A stretch of DNA of 23,362 nucleotides from Bacteroidota bacterium (GCA_021778375.1 JAJYCM010000013.1:1-23362); one strand, 5' to 3'. Shown: positions 6,675 through 15,566, numbered from the stretch's first letter. Numbers and translations: made by a program. Notes: generated by a model not told the origin, from the sequence alone.

Positions 6675-8093
6675 ATGGATGAACATAAACCAACTATAGT
6701 TATTGCAGACGATGAAGATAAAGAGAGACGTGTTATAAGCCTAAACTTAAAGGCGAATTATAATGTTCTCCTTGCTCAAAACGGTAAACAAGCTGCAGAC
6801 TTAATTGATAATAACCGCGTTCATTTAGTCCTTACCGATTTTAATATGCCCGAAATGAACGGATTGGAATTGCTTAGCTGGGTTCAGGAAAATTATAAAA
6901 ACATACCCGTAATTATTATTACCGCCTTCGGCAGCATTGAAAATGCGGTAGAAGCAATGAAGCTGGGTGCTCATGATTACATTACCAAACCAATAAAAAT
7001 AGATGAGCTTGAAGCCGTTATCGCAAAGTCGCTGCTGTTCGGAAAATTATTGGAGGAGAATTTAGTCCTCAAGGAAAAGATTAAAAAATATGAAGGCTTT
7101 AATGAAATAATTACGGTTAATCCGCAGATGAAATCATTAATCGGATTGATAGGGCAGGTGGCACAAACTCCGGCAACTATTTTAATTGAAGGAGAGTCAG
7201 GTACCGGCAAAATGCTTTTTGCCAGGGCGGTACATTATTTAAGCAGCCGCGCAGATAATCCTTTTATCGAAATTAATTGTGGAGCTATTCCGCACGACTT
7301 GCTGGAAAGCGAACTCTTCGGACATGAACGCGGTGCTTTTACGGGCGCTGTTAATATGAAAAAAGGAAAGTTTGAATTAGCAAACGGCGGAACTTTGTTC
7401 TTAGATGAGATCGGAGAATTGCCGTTAGACTTGCAGGTAAAACTTCTTCATGTTTTAGAAAATCAAAAATTTACGCGCGTAGGCGGGACACAATTTATTA
7501 CTACCAATGCAAGAATTGTGGCAGCGACAAATAAAAACTTAAAGAGCGAAGTTGATAAAGGAAATTTTAGGCAGGATTTATTTTACCGCTTGCGTGTTGT
7601 TTATATGCGCATTCCACCCTTAAGGGAAAGAAAGGAAGACATTCCGCTGCTCATCGATCATTTCTTAAAAAAATATTCAGGCTTAAATAAAAGCAGTAAT
7701 TTAGTGGTGGCTGAAAAATCGCGCAAAATCTTACAAAGTTTCAATTGGGAAGGCAATATTCGTGAACTGGAAAATATAATGCAGCAGTCGATTATTTTTT
7801 CTAAAGACGGAAGAATTACTCCTGAAAATTTGCCCGAAGAAGTTACCGCAGCTTACAAAGAAGAAAATATCGAGGAAGAATATATTCCGTCTACCAAAGA
7901 TGATCTGCAAGAAGAAAAACGAAAAAGAACCGACAAAATATTAAATGAACTCGAGAATAAATTCATAATCAAGCTGCTAAACTCAACAGAAGGGAATGTC
8001 ACTAAAGCATCAGAAATGAGTGGCTACGACCGGCGTCAAATTCAAAACCTGCTAAGCAAACACAACATCGATGCGGAAAAATTTAGGAAATAA
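6675..8093 (+). CDS. NtrC-family sigma-54-dependent response regulator
   Basis: A 472-residue activator. The receiver domain (about 7-118) has acidic Asp12/Asp13, phospho-acceptor Asp55 in LTDFNMPEMNG, Thr83 and Lys105. The AAA+ domain (about 147-378) has Walker A GESGTGKM (173-180), the sigma-54 contact loop GAFTGA (220-225), Walker B GTLFLDEI (239-246) and arginine-finger region FRQDLFYRLR. Met180 replaces the more usual Glu after the Walker Lys-containing motif; this position is not catalytic. The C-terminal Fis-type helix-turn-helix is at about 428-465. The gene lies 9 nt after its kinase and should be phosphorylated by it to switch on sigma-54 promoters. Its targets are unknown; no clean -24/-12 promoter was found in the window. 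Confidence 0.96.
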   Translation: MDEHKPTIVIADDEDKERRVISLNLKANYNVLLAQNGKQAADLIDNNRVHLVLTDFNMPEMNGLELLSWVQENYKNIPVIIITAFGSIENAVEAMKLGAHDYITKPIKIDELEAVIAKSLLFGKLLEENLVLKEKIKKYEGFNEIITVNPQMKSLIGLIGQVAQTPATILIEGESGTGKMLFARAVHYLSSRADNPFIEINCGAIPHDLLESELFGHERGAFTGAVNMKKGKFELANGGTLFLDEIGELPLDLQVKLLHVLENQKFTRVGGTQFITTNARIVAATNKNLKSEVDKGNFRQDLFYRLRVVYMRIPPLRERKEDIPLLIDHFLKKYSGLNKSSNLVVAEKSRKILQSFNWEGNIRELENIMQQSIIFSKDGRITPENLPEEVTAAYKEENIEEEYIPSTKDDLQEEKRKRTDKILNELENKFIIKLLNSTEGNVTKASEMSGYDRRQIQNLLSKHNIDAEKFRK

Positions 8094-8114
8094 AAAAGAC
8101 CAATGGAAGGCTTT
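8092..8114 (-). terminator. Possible terminator of the vapBC operon
   Basis: Read on the - strand, AAAGCC, a 7-nt loop and GG(T)CTTT form a short bulged stem that runs straight into a T-tract. It lies 11-33 nt past the vapC stop and overlaps the stop codon of the convergent NtrC-type gene, so it could serve the - strand transcript. The stem is weak. Confidence 0.35.
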
Positions 8115-8124
8115 CTTCAATTTA

Positions 8125-8553
8125 TTAAAGTATTTTGAATGGATTATTAATGACCAAATCTTCGATCTTCTGCAGGTGTTGCATATCTTCAGAATATAGA
8201 ATAGTACAGTCCGCTTGAAGAGCGGAAGCTACTATTAAAGAATCATAGAATGAGAATCTCCACCGTTCCATTACATCTAAAGTACGAGTATAAAGCTCTA
8301 TACTAACAAAAACTTCACACAAATGTGATAAAACAGCGTTGAGGTATTTCTTACAATCCGGAATAGAAAGTGGAATTTCAAACTTGTGGGTAGCAACATT
8401 CATAAACTCTTGAATTACCTGAAAACTGATACAACCAGAATTATTTTCTAAAGCATTTTTAATTAATTCGTTTGCTCTTTTCTGCTTCTTTGGATTCGCA
8501 GAGTCGAAGGCGTATACAAATATATTGGTGTCGAGAAAATATTTACCGTTCAT
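8125..8553 (-). CDS. vapC: PIN-domain toxin of a VapBC-type toxin-antitoxin pair
   Basis: A 142-residue PIN-domain protein, the normal size for VapC. The acidic residues expected to bind Mg/Mn are Asp8 (in FLDTNIFVYA), Glu49 (VIQEF), Asp104 (FYDSLIVASA) and Asp123 (YSEDM). VapC proteins are ribonucleases that cut tRNA or rRNA and are held inactive by their antitoxin. The start codon overlaps the end of the upstream antitoxin gene by 11 nt, typical for translational coupling. The pair stands alone on the - strand between two + strand blocks, as mobile toxin-antitoxin modules often do. The RNA target cannot be predicted. Confidence 0.9.
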   Translation of the reverse strand: MNGKYFLDTNIFVYAFDSANPKKQKRANELIKNALENNSGCISFQVIQEFMNVATHKFEIPLSIPDCKKYLNAVLSHLCEVFVSIELYTRTLDVMERWRFSFYDSLIVASALQADCTILYSEDMQHLQKIEDLVINNPFKIL

Positions 8554-8764
8554 TCATTTCGTCTCTTGTAAAAGACTTACCGGAAGCAGCATAATTCAAA
8601 GACTTCATCAAAATATCATAATCCTTCGACCCATTGTTAGCGTTTACATACTGCTTAAGCCATCTTCTGAAATTATCGTTAAGAGTCGTACGCTCCCGCC
8701 GTGCCTTTTCACGCGCCTTCCGAATGAGCCTTTCTTCCGCACTCAAAGTAATATTTTTTAACAT
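8543..8764 (-). CDS. vapB: Ribbon-helix-helix-like antitoxin paired with VapC
   Basis: Starting at the ATG at 8764, this gives 73 residues. An N-terminal ribbon-helix-helix-like DNA-binding part opens with LKNITLSAEERLIRKAREKA and is followed by an Arg/Trp-rich segment and a charged tail likely to wrap the toxin. The open frame reaches 8836, but that longer form would begin upstream of the predicted promoter -10 and the operators. It is therefore rejected; an ATG at 8776 is a possible alternative, but 8764 has a GGAT 6 nt upstream. The antitoxin should neutralise VapC and repress the operon via the tandem sites at 8788-8817. Sequence similarity to a named VapB subfamily cannot be confirmed without a search. 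Confidence 0.8.
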   Translation of the reverse strand: MLKNITLSAEERLIRKAREKARRERTTLNDNFRRWLKQYVNANNGSKDYDILMKSLNYAASGKSFTRDEMNER

Positions 8765-8787
8765 AGCGGCATCCATAAATATTGTTA

Positions 8788-8817
8788 ACACTAAAACAGT
8801 GTGCACTAAAATAGTGT
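8788..8817 (-). promoter_or_regulatory. Tandem operators of the toxin-antitoxin operon
   Basis: Two near-identical inverted 13-mers, CACTAAAACAGTG (8789-8801) and CACTAAAATAGTG (8804-8816), have CACT/AGTG arms and centres 15 bp apart. They cover the predicted -10 and transcription start of the antitoxin gene, as expected for cooperative autorepression by an RHH antitoxin-toxin complex. Confidence 0.65.
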
Positions 8818-8836
8818 AATATGATTTTATAGTCAA
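8808..8836 (-). promoter_or_regulatory. Predicted promoter of vapBC
   Basis: On the - strand, TTGACT (8836-8831) and TATTTT (8813-8808) are separated by exactly 17 nt. The -10 falls inside the upstream operator. A start near 8801 would give a leader of about 37 nt to the ATG at 8764. Confidence 0.5.
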
Positions 8837-8891
8837 TATTTAATAGGAAACATATTTTATTCATCACAAGGCCTAATTATTTAATGACCAG

Positions 8892-8908
8892 TTTGAAATT
8901 ATTTCAAA
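8892..8908. repeat. Perfect 17-bp inverted repeat in the 8837-9080 spacer
   Basis: TTTGAAAT (8892-8899) and ATTTCAAA (8901-8908) are perfect arms about a single T. Such a site could be an operator, or be chance in AT-rich DNA. The remaining spacer between the divergent vapBC and SPW genes shows no gene, no T-run hairpin and only weak promoter-like AT-rich stretches. Confidence 0.4.
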
Positions 8909-9080
8909 TCGCTTTTAAGGAATCCTATTTATTAAATAGTGCGTAATGACATTTCGCACCTCACCACGAACAAATAAATGCAGCGTTATAACCCATTGTT
9001 ATTGATCAAGTTACCTCGTTCTTATTTTCCGGCATTCTAATTGATAATATGCTTGTAATTAAAGAAATGAGATTAATAAA

Positions 9081-9437
9081 ATGATACAAAAAAAAATAAT
9101 TGGATTGCTTGGAATTTGGTTAATAATCTCCGCTTTCATCTTTCAAACAGCAGATGAAAACCTTTTGAATTTTTTATTTATCGGAGTTTTATCAGCGATT
9201 TCAGGTTTAACGTTAACTGTAAAAAAAACAGTTATAGGTTGGATAAGCGGTTCATTAGGCCTGTGGCTGATAATTTCAGCATTCACTTCTTTCATCGCAA
9301 AAATACCCTGGAGGTATATTAATTCTTGTATAACTGGAGCGCTATTTATTTTAATAGGACTTGTCAACTTTAGAAAAGAAATCGACTTGATAAAACCATA
9401 TAAATATGACAATAAAATCCACATAAACAGATATTAA
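9081..9437 (+). CDS. Small SPW-repeat-like integral membrane protein
   Basis: A 118-residue protein with four hydrophobic segments in two tandem halves. The halves begin with the near-repeats GIWLIISAF (residues about 11-19) and GLWLIISAF, each followed by a second span. This matches the SPW-repeat family (PF03779), small membrane proteins without an assigned activity. The C-terminal 20 residues are charged and probably cytosolic. No strong ribosome binding site is seen (GAG about 10 nt upstream). It lies 23 nt before the TolC gene on the same strand and may be transcribed with the efflux operon, but nothing shows that it is part of the pump. Confidence 0.75.
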   Translation: MIQKKIIGLLGIWLIISAFIFQTADENLLNFLFIGVLSAISGLTLTVKKTVIGWISGSLGLWLIISAFTSFIAKIPWRYINSCITGALFILIGLVNFRKEIDLIKPYKYDNKIHINRY

Positions 9438-9460
9438 TTAAAAATAATAAGGAAAACTTA

Positions 9461-10825
9461 ATGAGAACATACGATATAATCCCACTTTTTAATAAGTTTA
9501 TAAGACTACGTTGGTTCACATCTTTTTTCATAGTTTTATGGCTTTTAGCAGGCTTAACATATCAGAGTCAAGCACAGACTGCTAACTTAGGAAAGATATT
9601 GCATCAGGTTGAAGTAAATGCGCCTGCATTAAAAGCTGCCCATGCAAATACTAAGATTTACGAAGCTACCCGGCGTGAAGGTTTGGGCAATCTCTTTGGG
9701 TCAATTGATGCCTTTGGTCAGTTGCAGTATTTTAATGACAATAGACTTACCCGTCCTATCTCTCCGCCAATAAATTTTATGACTCTTCCATTCGACAGCA
9801 GGCAAGTGGGTTATGGTCTCTCATTGACTCTTCCTGTTGATATAAACGGACAAATGATTACTCACCTAAATGCACTGGTTCATCAGGAACGAGCCGCCGC
9901 ACATGATGCGGATCAGGTACGCTTAACTTTGCTAAATCAGGCAGCCACCCTTTTCCATGGTATTGAATCGATATCCGGTAAACTTGATGCGCTTAATAAA
10001 CAAGCCGATGCAATCCGGAAGCAAATTAAAGTAACAAGTATTGCAATAAAAATCGGACGTAGAGCTCCTGTTGATCAATTAAGAATGGAATCTGAACTAA
10101 GTAATGTTGAGGGACAAATTGCAGAAGCAAACGGAACGAATTCCAGGCTAAGAGCTTATCTCTCAGCGCTTCTGAACCAATCGTCCTTTTCTGATTCGGT
10201 GACCCCTCCCGAAATACAGCCGGTTGAAATTCAAAATACTCCTTTCGAAATAACGAACCGCCCTGATATTAAATCTATTCAGGAAAAAGTGTTGGCAGCT
10301 AATTCCGGTGTGTCTGCTGCGTGGGAATCGTTTTTTCCGAAAGCGGTTATACAGGGAAGCTGGATGGAAAACCAGGGCTTTAATGGAGATGGAAAAAACG
10401 CGCCGTTCTGGCAAATAGGCGTTACAGTTGATCTTCCAATCTGGGCTGGCGGAACTCGTATTGCGCGTATTCAAGAAGCAGACGCAAGACAGGAAGCTGC
10501 CCTTTATCAAAGTAATGTTTTGAAGGCTTCTGCAAAAGCCGAAATGGTTTCTGCTTTAGGCGATTGGAGTGCAAGTCAAGCGCAATTTCTTGCCGCTGAA
10601 AGCTCTCTCATATCGGCAGAGGAAGTAATGAGAATTCAAACAGAACAATATAATCAAGGAAGACTTTCTGTAACGGATTTTTTGGATGCAGAAGCCAGAC
10701 TTGCTTATGCCCGAGCTTCATATTCTGCAGCGCTTGCACATTGGTGGCAATCAGATGATTCTCTACGCTTAGCTCAAGGATTACCTCCTTCGGCTTATGT
10801 AAAGTATACGGAATTGAATAAATAA
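9461..10825 (+). CDS. TolC-family outer-membrane efflux protein
   Basis: A 454-residue protein with an N-terminal signal sequence (residues about 17-38, ending QSQAQ). Two long helical, Ala/Gln/Glu-rich halves follow, as in the outer-membrane efflux proteins (PF02321): one at about 45-230, the other at 260-440. The second half ends with the usual QYNQGRLSVTDFLDAEARLAYARASY stretch, split here as QYNQGRLSVTDFL then DAEARLAYARASY. AAGGAAAA lies about 6 nt before the ATG. It forms the periplasm-spanning exit duct for the membrane-fusion protein and RND pump encoded directly downstream (37 nt to the next start). Substrates are unknown; such three-gene sets export drugs, bile-type compounds or metabolites. 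Confidence 0.92.
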   Translation: MRTYDIIPLFNKFIRLRWFTSFFIVLWLLAGLTYQSQAQTANLGKILHQVEVNAPALKAAHANTKIYEATRREGLGNLFGSIDAFGQLQYFNDNRLTRPISPPINFMTLPFDSRQVGYGLSLTLPVDINGQMITHLNALVHQERAAAHDADQVRLTLLNQAATLFHGIESISGKLDALNKQADAIRKQIKVTSIAIKIGRRAPVDQLRMESELSNVEGQIAEANGTNSRLRAYLSALLNQSSFSDSVTPPEIQPVEIQNTPFEITNRPDIKSIQEKVLAANSGVSAAWESFFPKAVIQGSWMENQGFNGDGKNAPFWQIGVTVDLPIWAGGTRIARIQEADARQEAALYQSNVLKASAKAEMVSALGDWSASQAQFLAAESSLISAEEVMRIQTEQYNQGRLSVTDFLDAEARLAYARASYSAALAHWWQSDDSLRLAQGLPPSAYVKYTELNK

Positions 10826-10862
10826 ATTAACTTAATATAAATTATAAAGTTGGAATAATACT

Positions 10863-11990
10863 ATGGAAAACAAAAACAAACCAAAAAGACGATTGTCATG
10901 GATAATTACGGCAGTAATTGTAGTAATTATTTTGATTTCATTTGTCGTTATACGAATCAAACAGGTTGAACAAATACCTTCACAGATTATAACCCCGTGG
11001 GCATTAAACACTGCCGTCGTTCATGATGCGTCCGTAACTGCTGGCTACCCTGTCCTTGCTACATTGATGACGGATGGCGATGTTACACTTACTGCACAAA
11101 TCGGAGGAACAATTACCCGTATGGGACCAAGGGAGGGTATTGCAGTTAGAAGCGGAACATTCCTTGCGCAAATAGATACGCGTACAATTCAAGATAACAT
11201 TGCAGGATTGAAAGCGCACCTCGTAGCAGCAAAATCAGATATGGTGAGAAAGAATGACGAATATAACCGCGAAAAAAATCTCTTTGATGCCGGTGGAAGC
11301 AGCCAGTCATCTTTAGATGCGTACCACACTGCCTCAATTGCGGCAAACAATGAAGTAGTTACTCTTGAAAATCAAATTCAGGCTTTAAATGTTAATGAAG
11401 AATACGGGCATATTACTGCTCCCGTCAGCGGAATTATATCTGCAAGACTACGCGAACCGGGCGATGTTGTTATGCCCGGACAGCCGGTTTATCAACTTAC
11501 GACCACCGGAGGAGCAAGAGTTCATGTTGAATTTCCTCAAGAGTTGCTGAAGCAAGTTAAAGAAGGAACTATTCTGCAGCTTTTCCATGCCGGGGATACG
11601 CTCGATATACAATTGAATAGGATTTATCCCTTGGTCAACGGTTTTGACCTCGGCGCTGCAGATGCTGACCTAAAACAGATACCATTTAACCTTGCTAACG
11701 GCGCACGTTTAACTGGTCGAATTGTTCTTGAACGCAGCCAAACCGGTATTGAAGTGCCCTCAGAATCTATAGTTACGGATGATTCCGATAAAAGAAGTTA
11801 TATCTTCAAAGTGAATCATGGCGATGTTCTGCAAAAAGTTCCTGTTACTATTCTGCTTACCGGAAGAAATGGCGTATCTGTCAGCGGAAACCTACAGCCC
11901 GGAGATAAAGTAATAATTGCTCAGGAAAGTGTTCTATTAAGTTTGAGGAACGGCGATCCGGTAATTATTAATAAAGGAGGAACATTATGA
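10863..11990 (+). CDS. RND efflux periplasmic adaptor (HlyD/AcrA family membrane-fusion protein)
   Basis: A 375-residue adaptor anchored by one N-terminal membrane helix (residues about 12-31); no lipobox Cys is visible. The biotinyl-lipoyl-like half-motifs are GGTITRMGPREGIAVRSGTF (about 80-99) and ITAPVSGIISARLREPGDVV, on either side of an alpha-helical hairpin (about 108-175). Beta-barrel and membrane-proximal domains follow, with the late VSGNLQPGDKVII segment. It bridges the RND pump and TolC. The stop overlaps the start of the RND gene (ATGA), so the two are translationally coupled, and the pump's Shine-Dalgarno AAAGGAGG lies inside this gene at 11973-11980. Confidence 0.92.
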   Translation: MENKNKPKRRLSWIITAVIVVIILISFVVIRIKQVEQIPSQIITPWALNTAVVHDASVTAGYPVLATLMTDGDVTLTAQIGGTITRMGPREGIAVRSGTFLAQIDTRTIQDNIAGLKAHLVAAKSDMVRKNDEYNREKNLFDAGGSSQSSLDAYHTASIAANNEVVTLENQIQALNVNEEYGHITAPVSGIISARLREPGDVVMPGQPVYQLTTTGGARVHVEFPQELLKQVKEGTILQLFHAGDTLDIQLNRIYPLVNGFDLGAADADLKQIPFNLANGARLTGRIVLERSQTGIEVPSESIVTDDSDKRSYIFKVNHGDVLQKVPVTILLTGRNGVSVSGNLQPGDKVIIAQESVLLSLRNGDPVIINKGGTL

Positions 11991-14900
11991 ACTTCTTCGA
12001 GCGTATGCTTCGAAAGCCTCATGCCATTATAGCAATTACATTAGTTACCGTACTGGCTGGCATTATTGCTTATGTTACTTTGCCGATGAACCTTTTCCCG
12101 GATACTAATCGTCCGGTTGTAGCAGTGATTACACAGTGGCCCGGCGCAGCAGCAAATGATGTTGCAACTGATGTTACCCATCCCATTGAAGTTCGTATGA
12201 AAGCAATTGATGGTGTAAGAAGAGTGACTTCAACTTCCCGCGATCAAGTTTCTGCAGTTCAAATAGAATTCCATTATGGAAATAATATTGATGAAGCTGC
12301 GACAAAAGTTACAACGGAACTGCCGCGTGTACGCAGCATGCTGCCGCAAGGGATTAAAGATCCATTGATATTTAAGATAACCGATGCATCAAGACCTTTG
12401 ACAGTGTTGGCTGTGACGGCTTCAAAAGGTTATGATCTTAGCTTGCCGCAGATACGTCGTCTTGCCGAAAATCAATTGCGTGATGCAATACTTACTATTC
12501 CCGGCGTTGCTGAAGCGGAAGTATTCGGCAGTCAGGAACGCCAGGTGGCTGTTGATCTTGATAGGAATAAACTTGAAGCTTACCATCTTACTGTAGGTCA
12601 AGTTGCTTTTGCATTGGCAAAATCAAATATTTCTACACCGTCTGGTTTGATTTACCGGCATGGGAACAGGTATTTGCTTAATACACAGGTGCTTGCGAAA
12701 GGTCCGGATGATATATCGCAAATTTTAGTCCCGCTTCAAAAAGGGAATTATGTTAGTGTTGGCAGTCTCGGTGACGTTAAATGGGGTAAAGCAGATATCA
12801 CTTCGATTTATCGCGGGAATGGAAAGCCTGCTATCGCAATATCGCTTTTACGAGGAGAGCAGGGACATGCGCGTGAAATTATTGCAGAAATTACAAAGCA
12901 GCTCCCTAAAATTGAGCAGCAATTTCCGATGCTTCATATTGAAGAAGCAGATACTCAAGGACGCCTAATAGATCTTACAGTAGATAATATGCTCGGCGCT
13001 CTAAGAGATGCTGTTATCATGACTATCTTAGTCATTCTTCTATTCCTCGGCGATACAAGAGCCGCATTTATTACGGCGCTTTCACTTCCATTTACCTATC
13101 TTCTCACTTTTGCCGTGCTTAACATGTTTGGATATGAGTTCGATATGGTAACGCTAACGGCTATTATTATTGCTGTCGGGCTGCTTGCAGATGATGCAAT
13201 AGTTGTAATTGAGAATATAGAACGCACCATCCGGGTTACCGGGGATAGCAGCGTTAAAACTGCGGCAAAAGGGACACAGGAAATATTCCTTGCCGCAGCA
13301 TCCGGAACAATAAGTGTTATTGTAGTATTAATACCAATTATGTTTATCGGTGGATATGTACAAACAGTATTGCGTCCGTTAGCTGTTACTCTATCTGTGG
13401 CTTTAATGGCTTCACTTATTGTATCAGTTACAATTATACCTTTATTGGTTCCTTATCTGCTTAGACCCGGCAAACGCGATCCTCTTTATGTGATTTTGCA
13501 TCCGTTTGAAGAACATGTGCTTGATCCATTAAAACGTTTCTACGCCCGCATTGTCGGGTGGGGATTGGAACACCGCGGTTTAGTGCTTTCTTCATTTGCC
13601 GTTTTGTTTGTAATATCATTAGCCTTAATGAATGTTGTTGGGCGCGAATTAATGCCGCTTATGGATAGCGGAACTTTTCTTGTTAATTATGAGACACAGC
13701 CCGACATGGATACTCCGGGCGTTGAGAAACTTGCCGGGCAAATTGAACAATCGGTTAAGAGTTCTCTTAAACCGGGGTGGCTTCTTTCAATGTCCGGAGT
13801 TGATGGCGCTGAAGCAGGCGTAAAATCTTTCGGTGCAGATCGTGTGCTGCAACATGGTCAGCTTACTGTTAATATTATTGATCGATTTCACCGCGACCAA
13901 TCAATCTATCAAATTGAAGCGGCTGTAAGACAGAAAATACGCAGACTTCCCGGTTTAATTTCATCCAATGTAACGGAATTTGGCGCCACGCCGCTTTCCT
14001 CACTACGCGGCACAGTAGATATGATGATTACCGGACCTGACCCAAGTGAACTCGATCAATTAGCAGATTCTGTAATGTATAGACTTAGGAATGTTCGTGG
14101 ATTAACCGGTATTGAGAGAACTTGGCAGGGAAAATCCAGACGGGTCAATTTGCAGATAAATGAAGCAAAGGCTCGATTGTATGGTTTAACTCCACAGGAT
14201 ATTGCCGGACAGGTAGCTCAAGCTGTTGGCGGGACACCAGGCGGCAACCTCCGTGTAACCGGTGAAATTCCTATACCGGTTTGGGTTCGTTTTGAACCGA
14301 ATCAAAGGTCAAGCTCTGAAGATTTAGCAGCCATACCCATAAGAACTGTGGATGGATCTTTAATTCCTTTATCATCTTTTGCCGATCCGAAAATTGTTTA
14401 TGAACCGACGGCTGAAACGCATGAAGCGCTAGTACCTAATGTTGATGTGCTTGGTTATAGAGGGAGTATCTCAATAACACAATTGCATTCGAATGTTGAA
14501 GCTGCTTTATCAGGCTTCAATCTCCCGCGCGGTTATTCAATGTCCGACCATGGCGAGATAATGCAGCTTAATGAATCATTTGCAGCTCTTCTAAAATCTT
14601 TTGCTATTGGTGTTGCTTTGCTATACTTGATGCTCGTGATAGTTTTCAAATCATTCCGTGATCCTGTAGCAATCATGGCAAGTTTGCCGCTGGCTCTTAT
14701 CGGAGCATCGTGGGCAATGGTTATTGCTAACAAGCATGGGTGTCTTCCCTCGTTTATGGGATTGATCTTGCTAATGGGTATAATCGTGAAGAATGGAATT
14801 TTGTTAGTCGATTTTGCAAAAGTAGCAATGGAGCAAGGTAAATCTCCTCGCGAGGCAATACTTGAAGCAGTTCAACTAAGAACCCGCCCTATTCTGATGA

Positions 14901-15103
14901 CTGCAGGCGCAGCTGCTGTTGGTATGATTCCTATTGCATTGGAATGGGCTGTCGGTATCGAACGATTATCGCCGCTTGCTGTAGTTGCCATCGGCGGATT
15001 GATTACCGGAACTTTCTTAACGCTTCTGGCAGTACCGGTTTTTCATTTGATGCTTGAACAAAGCCATAGAAATCGTTTAGCAAAAAAGTTAGCTAAACAG
15101 TAA
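11987..15103 (+). CDS. RND-superfamily inner-membrane efflux pump (AcrB/MdtB-like)
   Basis: A 1038-residue pump of full family length (ACR_tran, PF00873), with the typical opening FFERMLRKPHAIIAITLV and twelve membrane helices in two repeats with large periplasmic loops. The proton-relay residues are present: Asp402-Asp403 in VGLLADDAIVVIEN (TM4) and Lys935 in GIIVKNGILLVDF (TM10). It is therefore a working proton-driven antiporter rather than a remnant. The substrate class is probably hydrophobic or amphiphilic rather than heavy-metal, as the HME-type motif is not seen, but this is a weak inference. It ends the operon at a strong intrinsic terminator (15134-15184). No regulator gene is linked, so control is likely constitutive or distant. 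Confidence 0.95.
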   Translation: MNFFERMLRKPHAIIAITLVTVLAGIIAYVTLPMNLFPDTNRPVVAVITQWPGAAANDVATDVTHPIEVRMKAIDGVRRVTSTSRDQVSAVQIEFHYGNNIDEAATKVTTELPRVRSMLPQGIKDPLIFKITDASRPLTVLAVTASKGYDLSLPQIRRLAENQLRDAILTIPGVAEAEVFGSQERQVAVDLDRNKLEAYHLTVGQVAFALAKSNISTPSGLIYRHGNRYLLNTQVLAKGPDDISQILVPLQKGNYVSVGSLGDVKWGKADITSIYRGNGKPAIAISLLRGEQGHAREIIAEITKQLPKIEQQFPMLHIEEADTQGRLIDLTVDNMLGALRDAVIMTILVILLFLGDTRAAFITALSLPFTYLLTFAVLNMFGYEFDMVTLTAIIIAVGLLADDAIVVIENIERTIRVTGDSSVKTAAKGTQEIFLAAASGTISVIVVLIPIMFIGGYVQTVLRPLAVTLSVALMASLIVSVTIIPLLVPYLLRPGKRDPLYVILHPFEEHVLDPLKRFYARIVGWGLEHRGLVLSSFAVLFVISLALMNVVGRELMPLMDSGTFLVNYETQPDMDTPGVEKLAGQIEQSVKSSLKPGWLLSMSGVDGAEAGVKSFGADRVLQHGQLTVNIIDRFHRDQSIYQIEAAVRQKIRRLPGLISSNVTEFGATPLSSLRGTVDMMITGPDPSELDQLADSVMYRLRNVRGLTGIERTWQGKSRRVNLQINEAKARLYGLTPQDIAGQVAQAVGGTPGGNLRVTGEIPIPVWVRFEPNQRSSSEDLAAIPIRTVDGSLIPLSSFADPKIVYEPTAETHEALVPNVDVLGYRGSISITQLHSNVEAALSGFNLPRGYSMSDHGEIMQLNESFAALLKSFAIGVALLYLMLVIVFKSFRDPVAIMASLPLALIGASWAMVIANKHGCLPSFMGLILLMGIIVKNGILLVDFAKVAMEQGKSPREAILEAVQLRTRPILMTAGAAAVGMIPIALEWAVGIERLSPLAVVAIGGLITGTFLTLLAVPVFHLMLEQSHRNRLAKKLAKQ

Positions 15104-15133
15104 GATAAAATTATATTGATATAAATTTAAAAG

Positions 15134-15184
15134 TAGCACAGACCTGTCCCGTTCGCGGGATTAGTTATCTGTGCTATTTTTTTT
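15134..15184 (+). terminator. Strong intrinsic terminator of the RND efflux operon
   Basis: TAGCACAGA (15134-15142) pairs perfectly with TCTGTGCTA (15168-15176), and an inner hairpin TCCCG-TTCG-CGGGA (15147-15160) caps the stem. Eight T residues follow (15177-15184). The hairpin starts 31 nt after the pump's stop codon. Confidence 0.92.
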
Positions 15185-15233
15185 ATATCTGTCCAAAAAT
15201 AAAATTTCATATAACATCCCTACCCATAAGTTT

Positions 15234-15297
15234 CTGCTGAATATTAAAAATAAATAATATTCATTTGCATGAAATCTATTAAAATGCATAACAGCAG
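15234..15297. other. Multi-branched inverted-repeat structure in the gene-free stretch 15185-15666
   Basis: CTGCTG (15234-15239) can pair with CAGCAG (15292-15297), enclosing two hairpins: AATATTA/TAATATT (15240-15246 / 15255-15261) and TGCAT/ATGCA (15266-15270 / 15284-15288). The base is AT-rich, so chance pairing is possible. The rest of the 480-nt gap has no supported gene. A 107-codon frame on the - strand (15244-15567) lacks a ribosome binding site and recognisable domains. The gap also holds a hairpin AACCGA-TTCA-TCGGTT followed by Ts (15344-15362). Confidence 0.35.
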
Positions 15298-15566
15298 CCA
15301 AGGAATTTTATTCGTGGGAAAAGAGGTAAAAAGAATACGTTTTAACCGATTCATCGGTTTTTCAATTCCCATTTTGAAAATGATATAAATTCTTGTTCGT
15401 ATATAGATGTCAATATTATAGGGCGCTTCTAAAAAGTCCAATACTACTCCAATGTTCGGTTCACACTTCCCACCAGACATTCCGCCAACGCTGCTGAAAC
15501 TATAACTCATTATAATTTGGGTAATCGTACTTCGCACTAAATTTCCAAAATAACCTCTAAGCCACA

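Noticed and set aside
8543..8836. Longest antitoxin frame starting at 8836
   Set aside because: The added 24 residues would begin at the predicted -35 box, upstream of the -10 and the operators, and form a hydrophobic stretch not expected in an RHH antitoxin.
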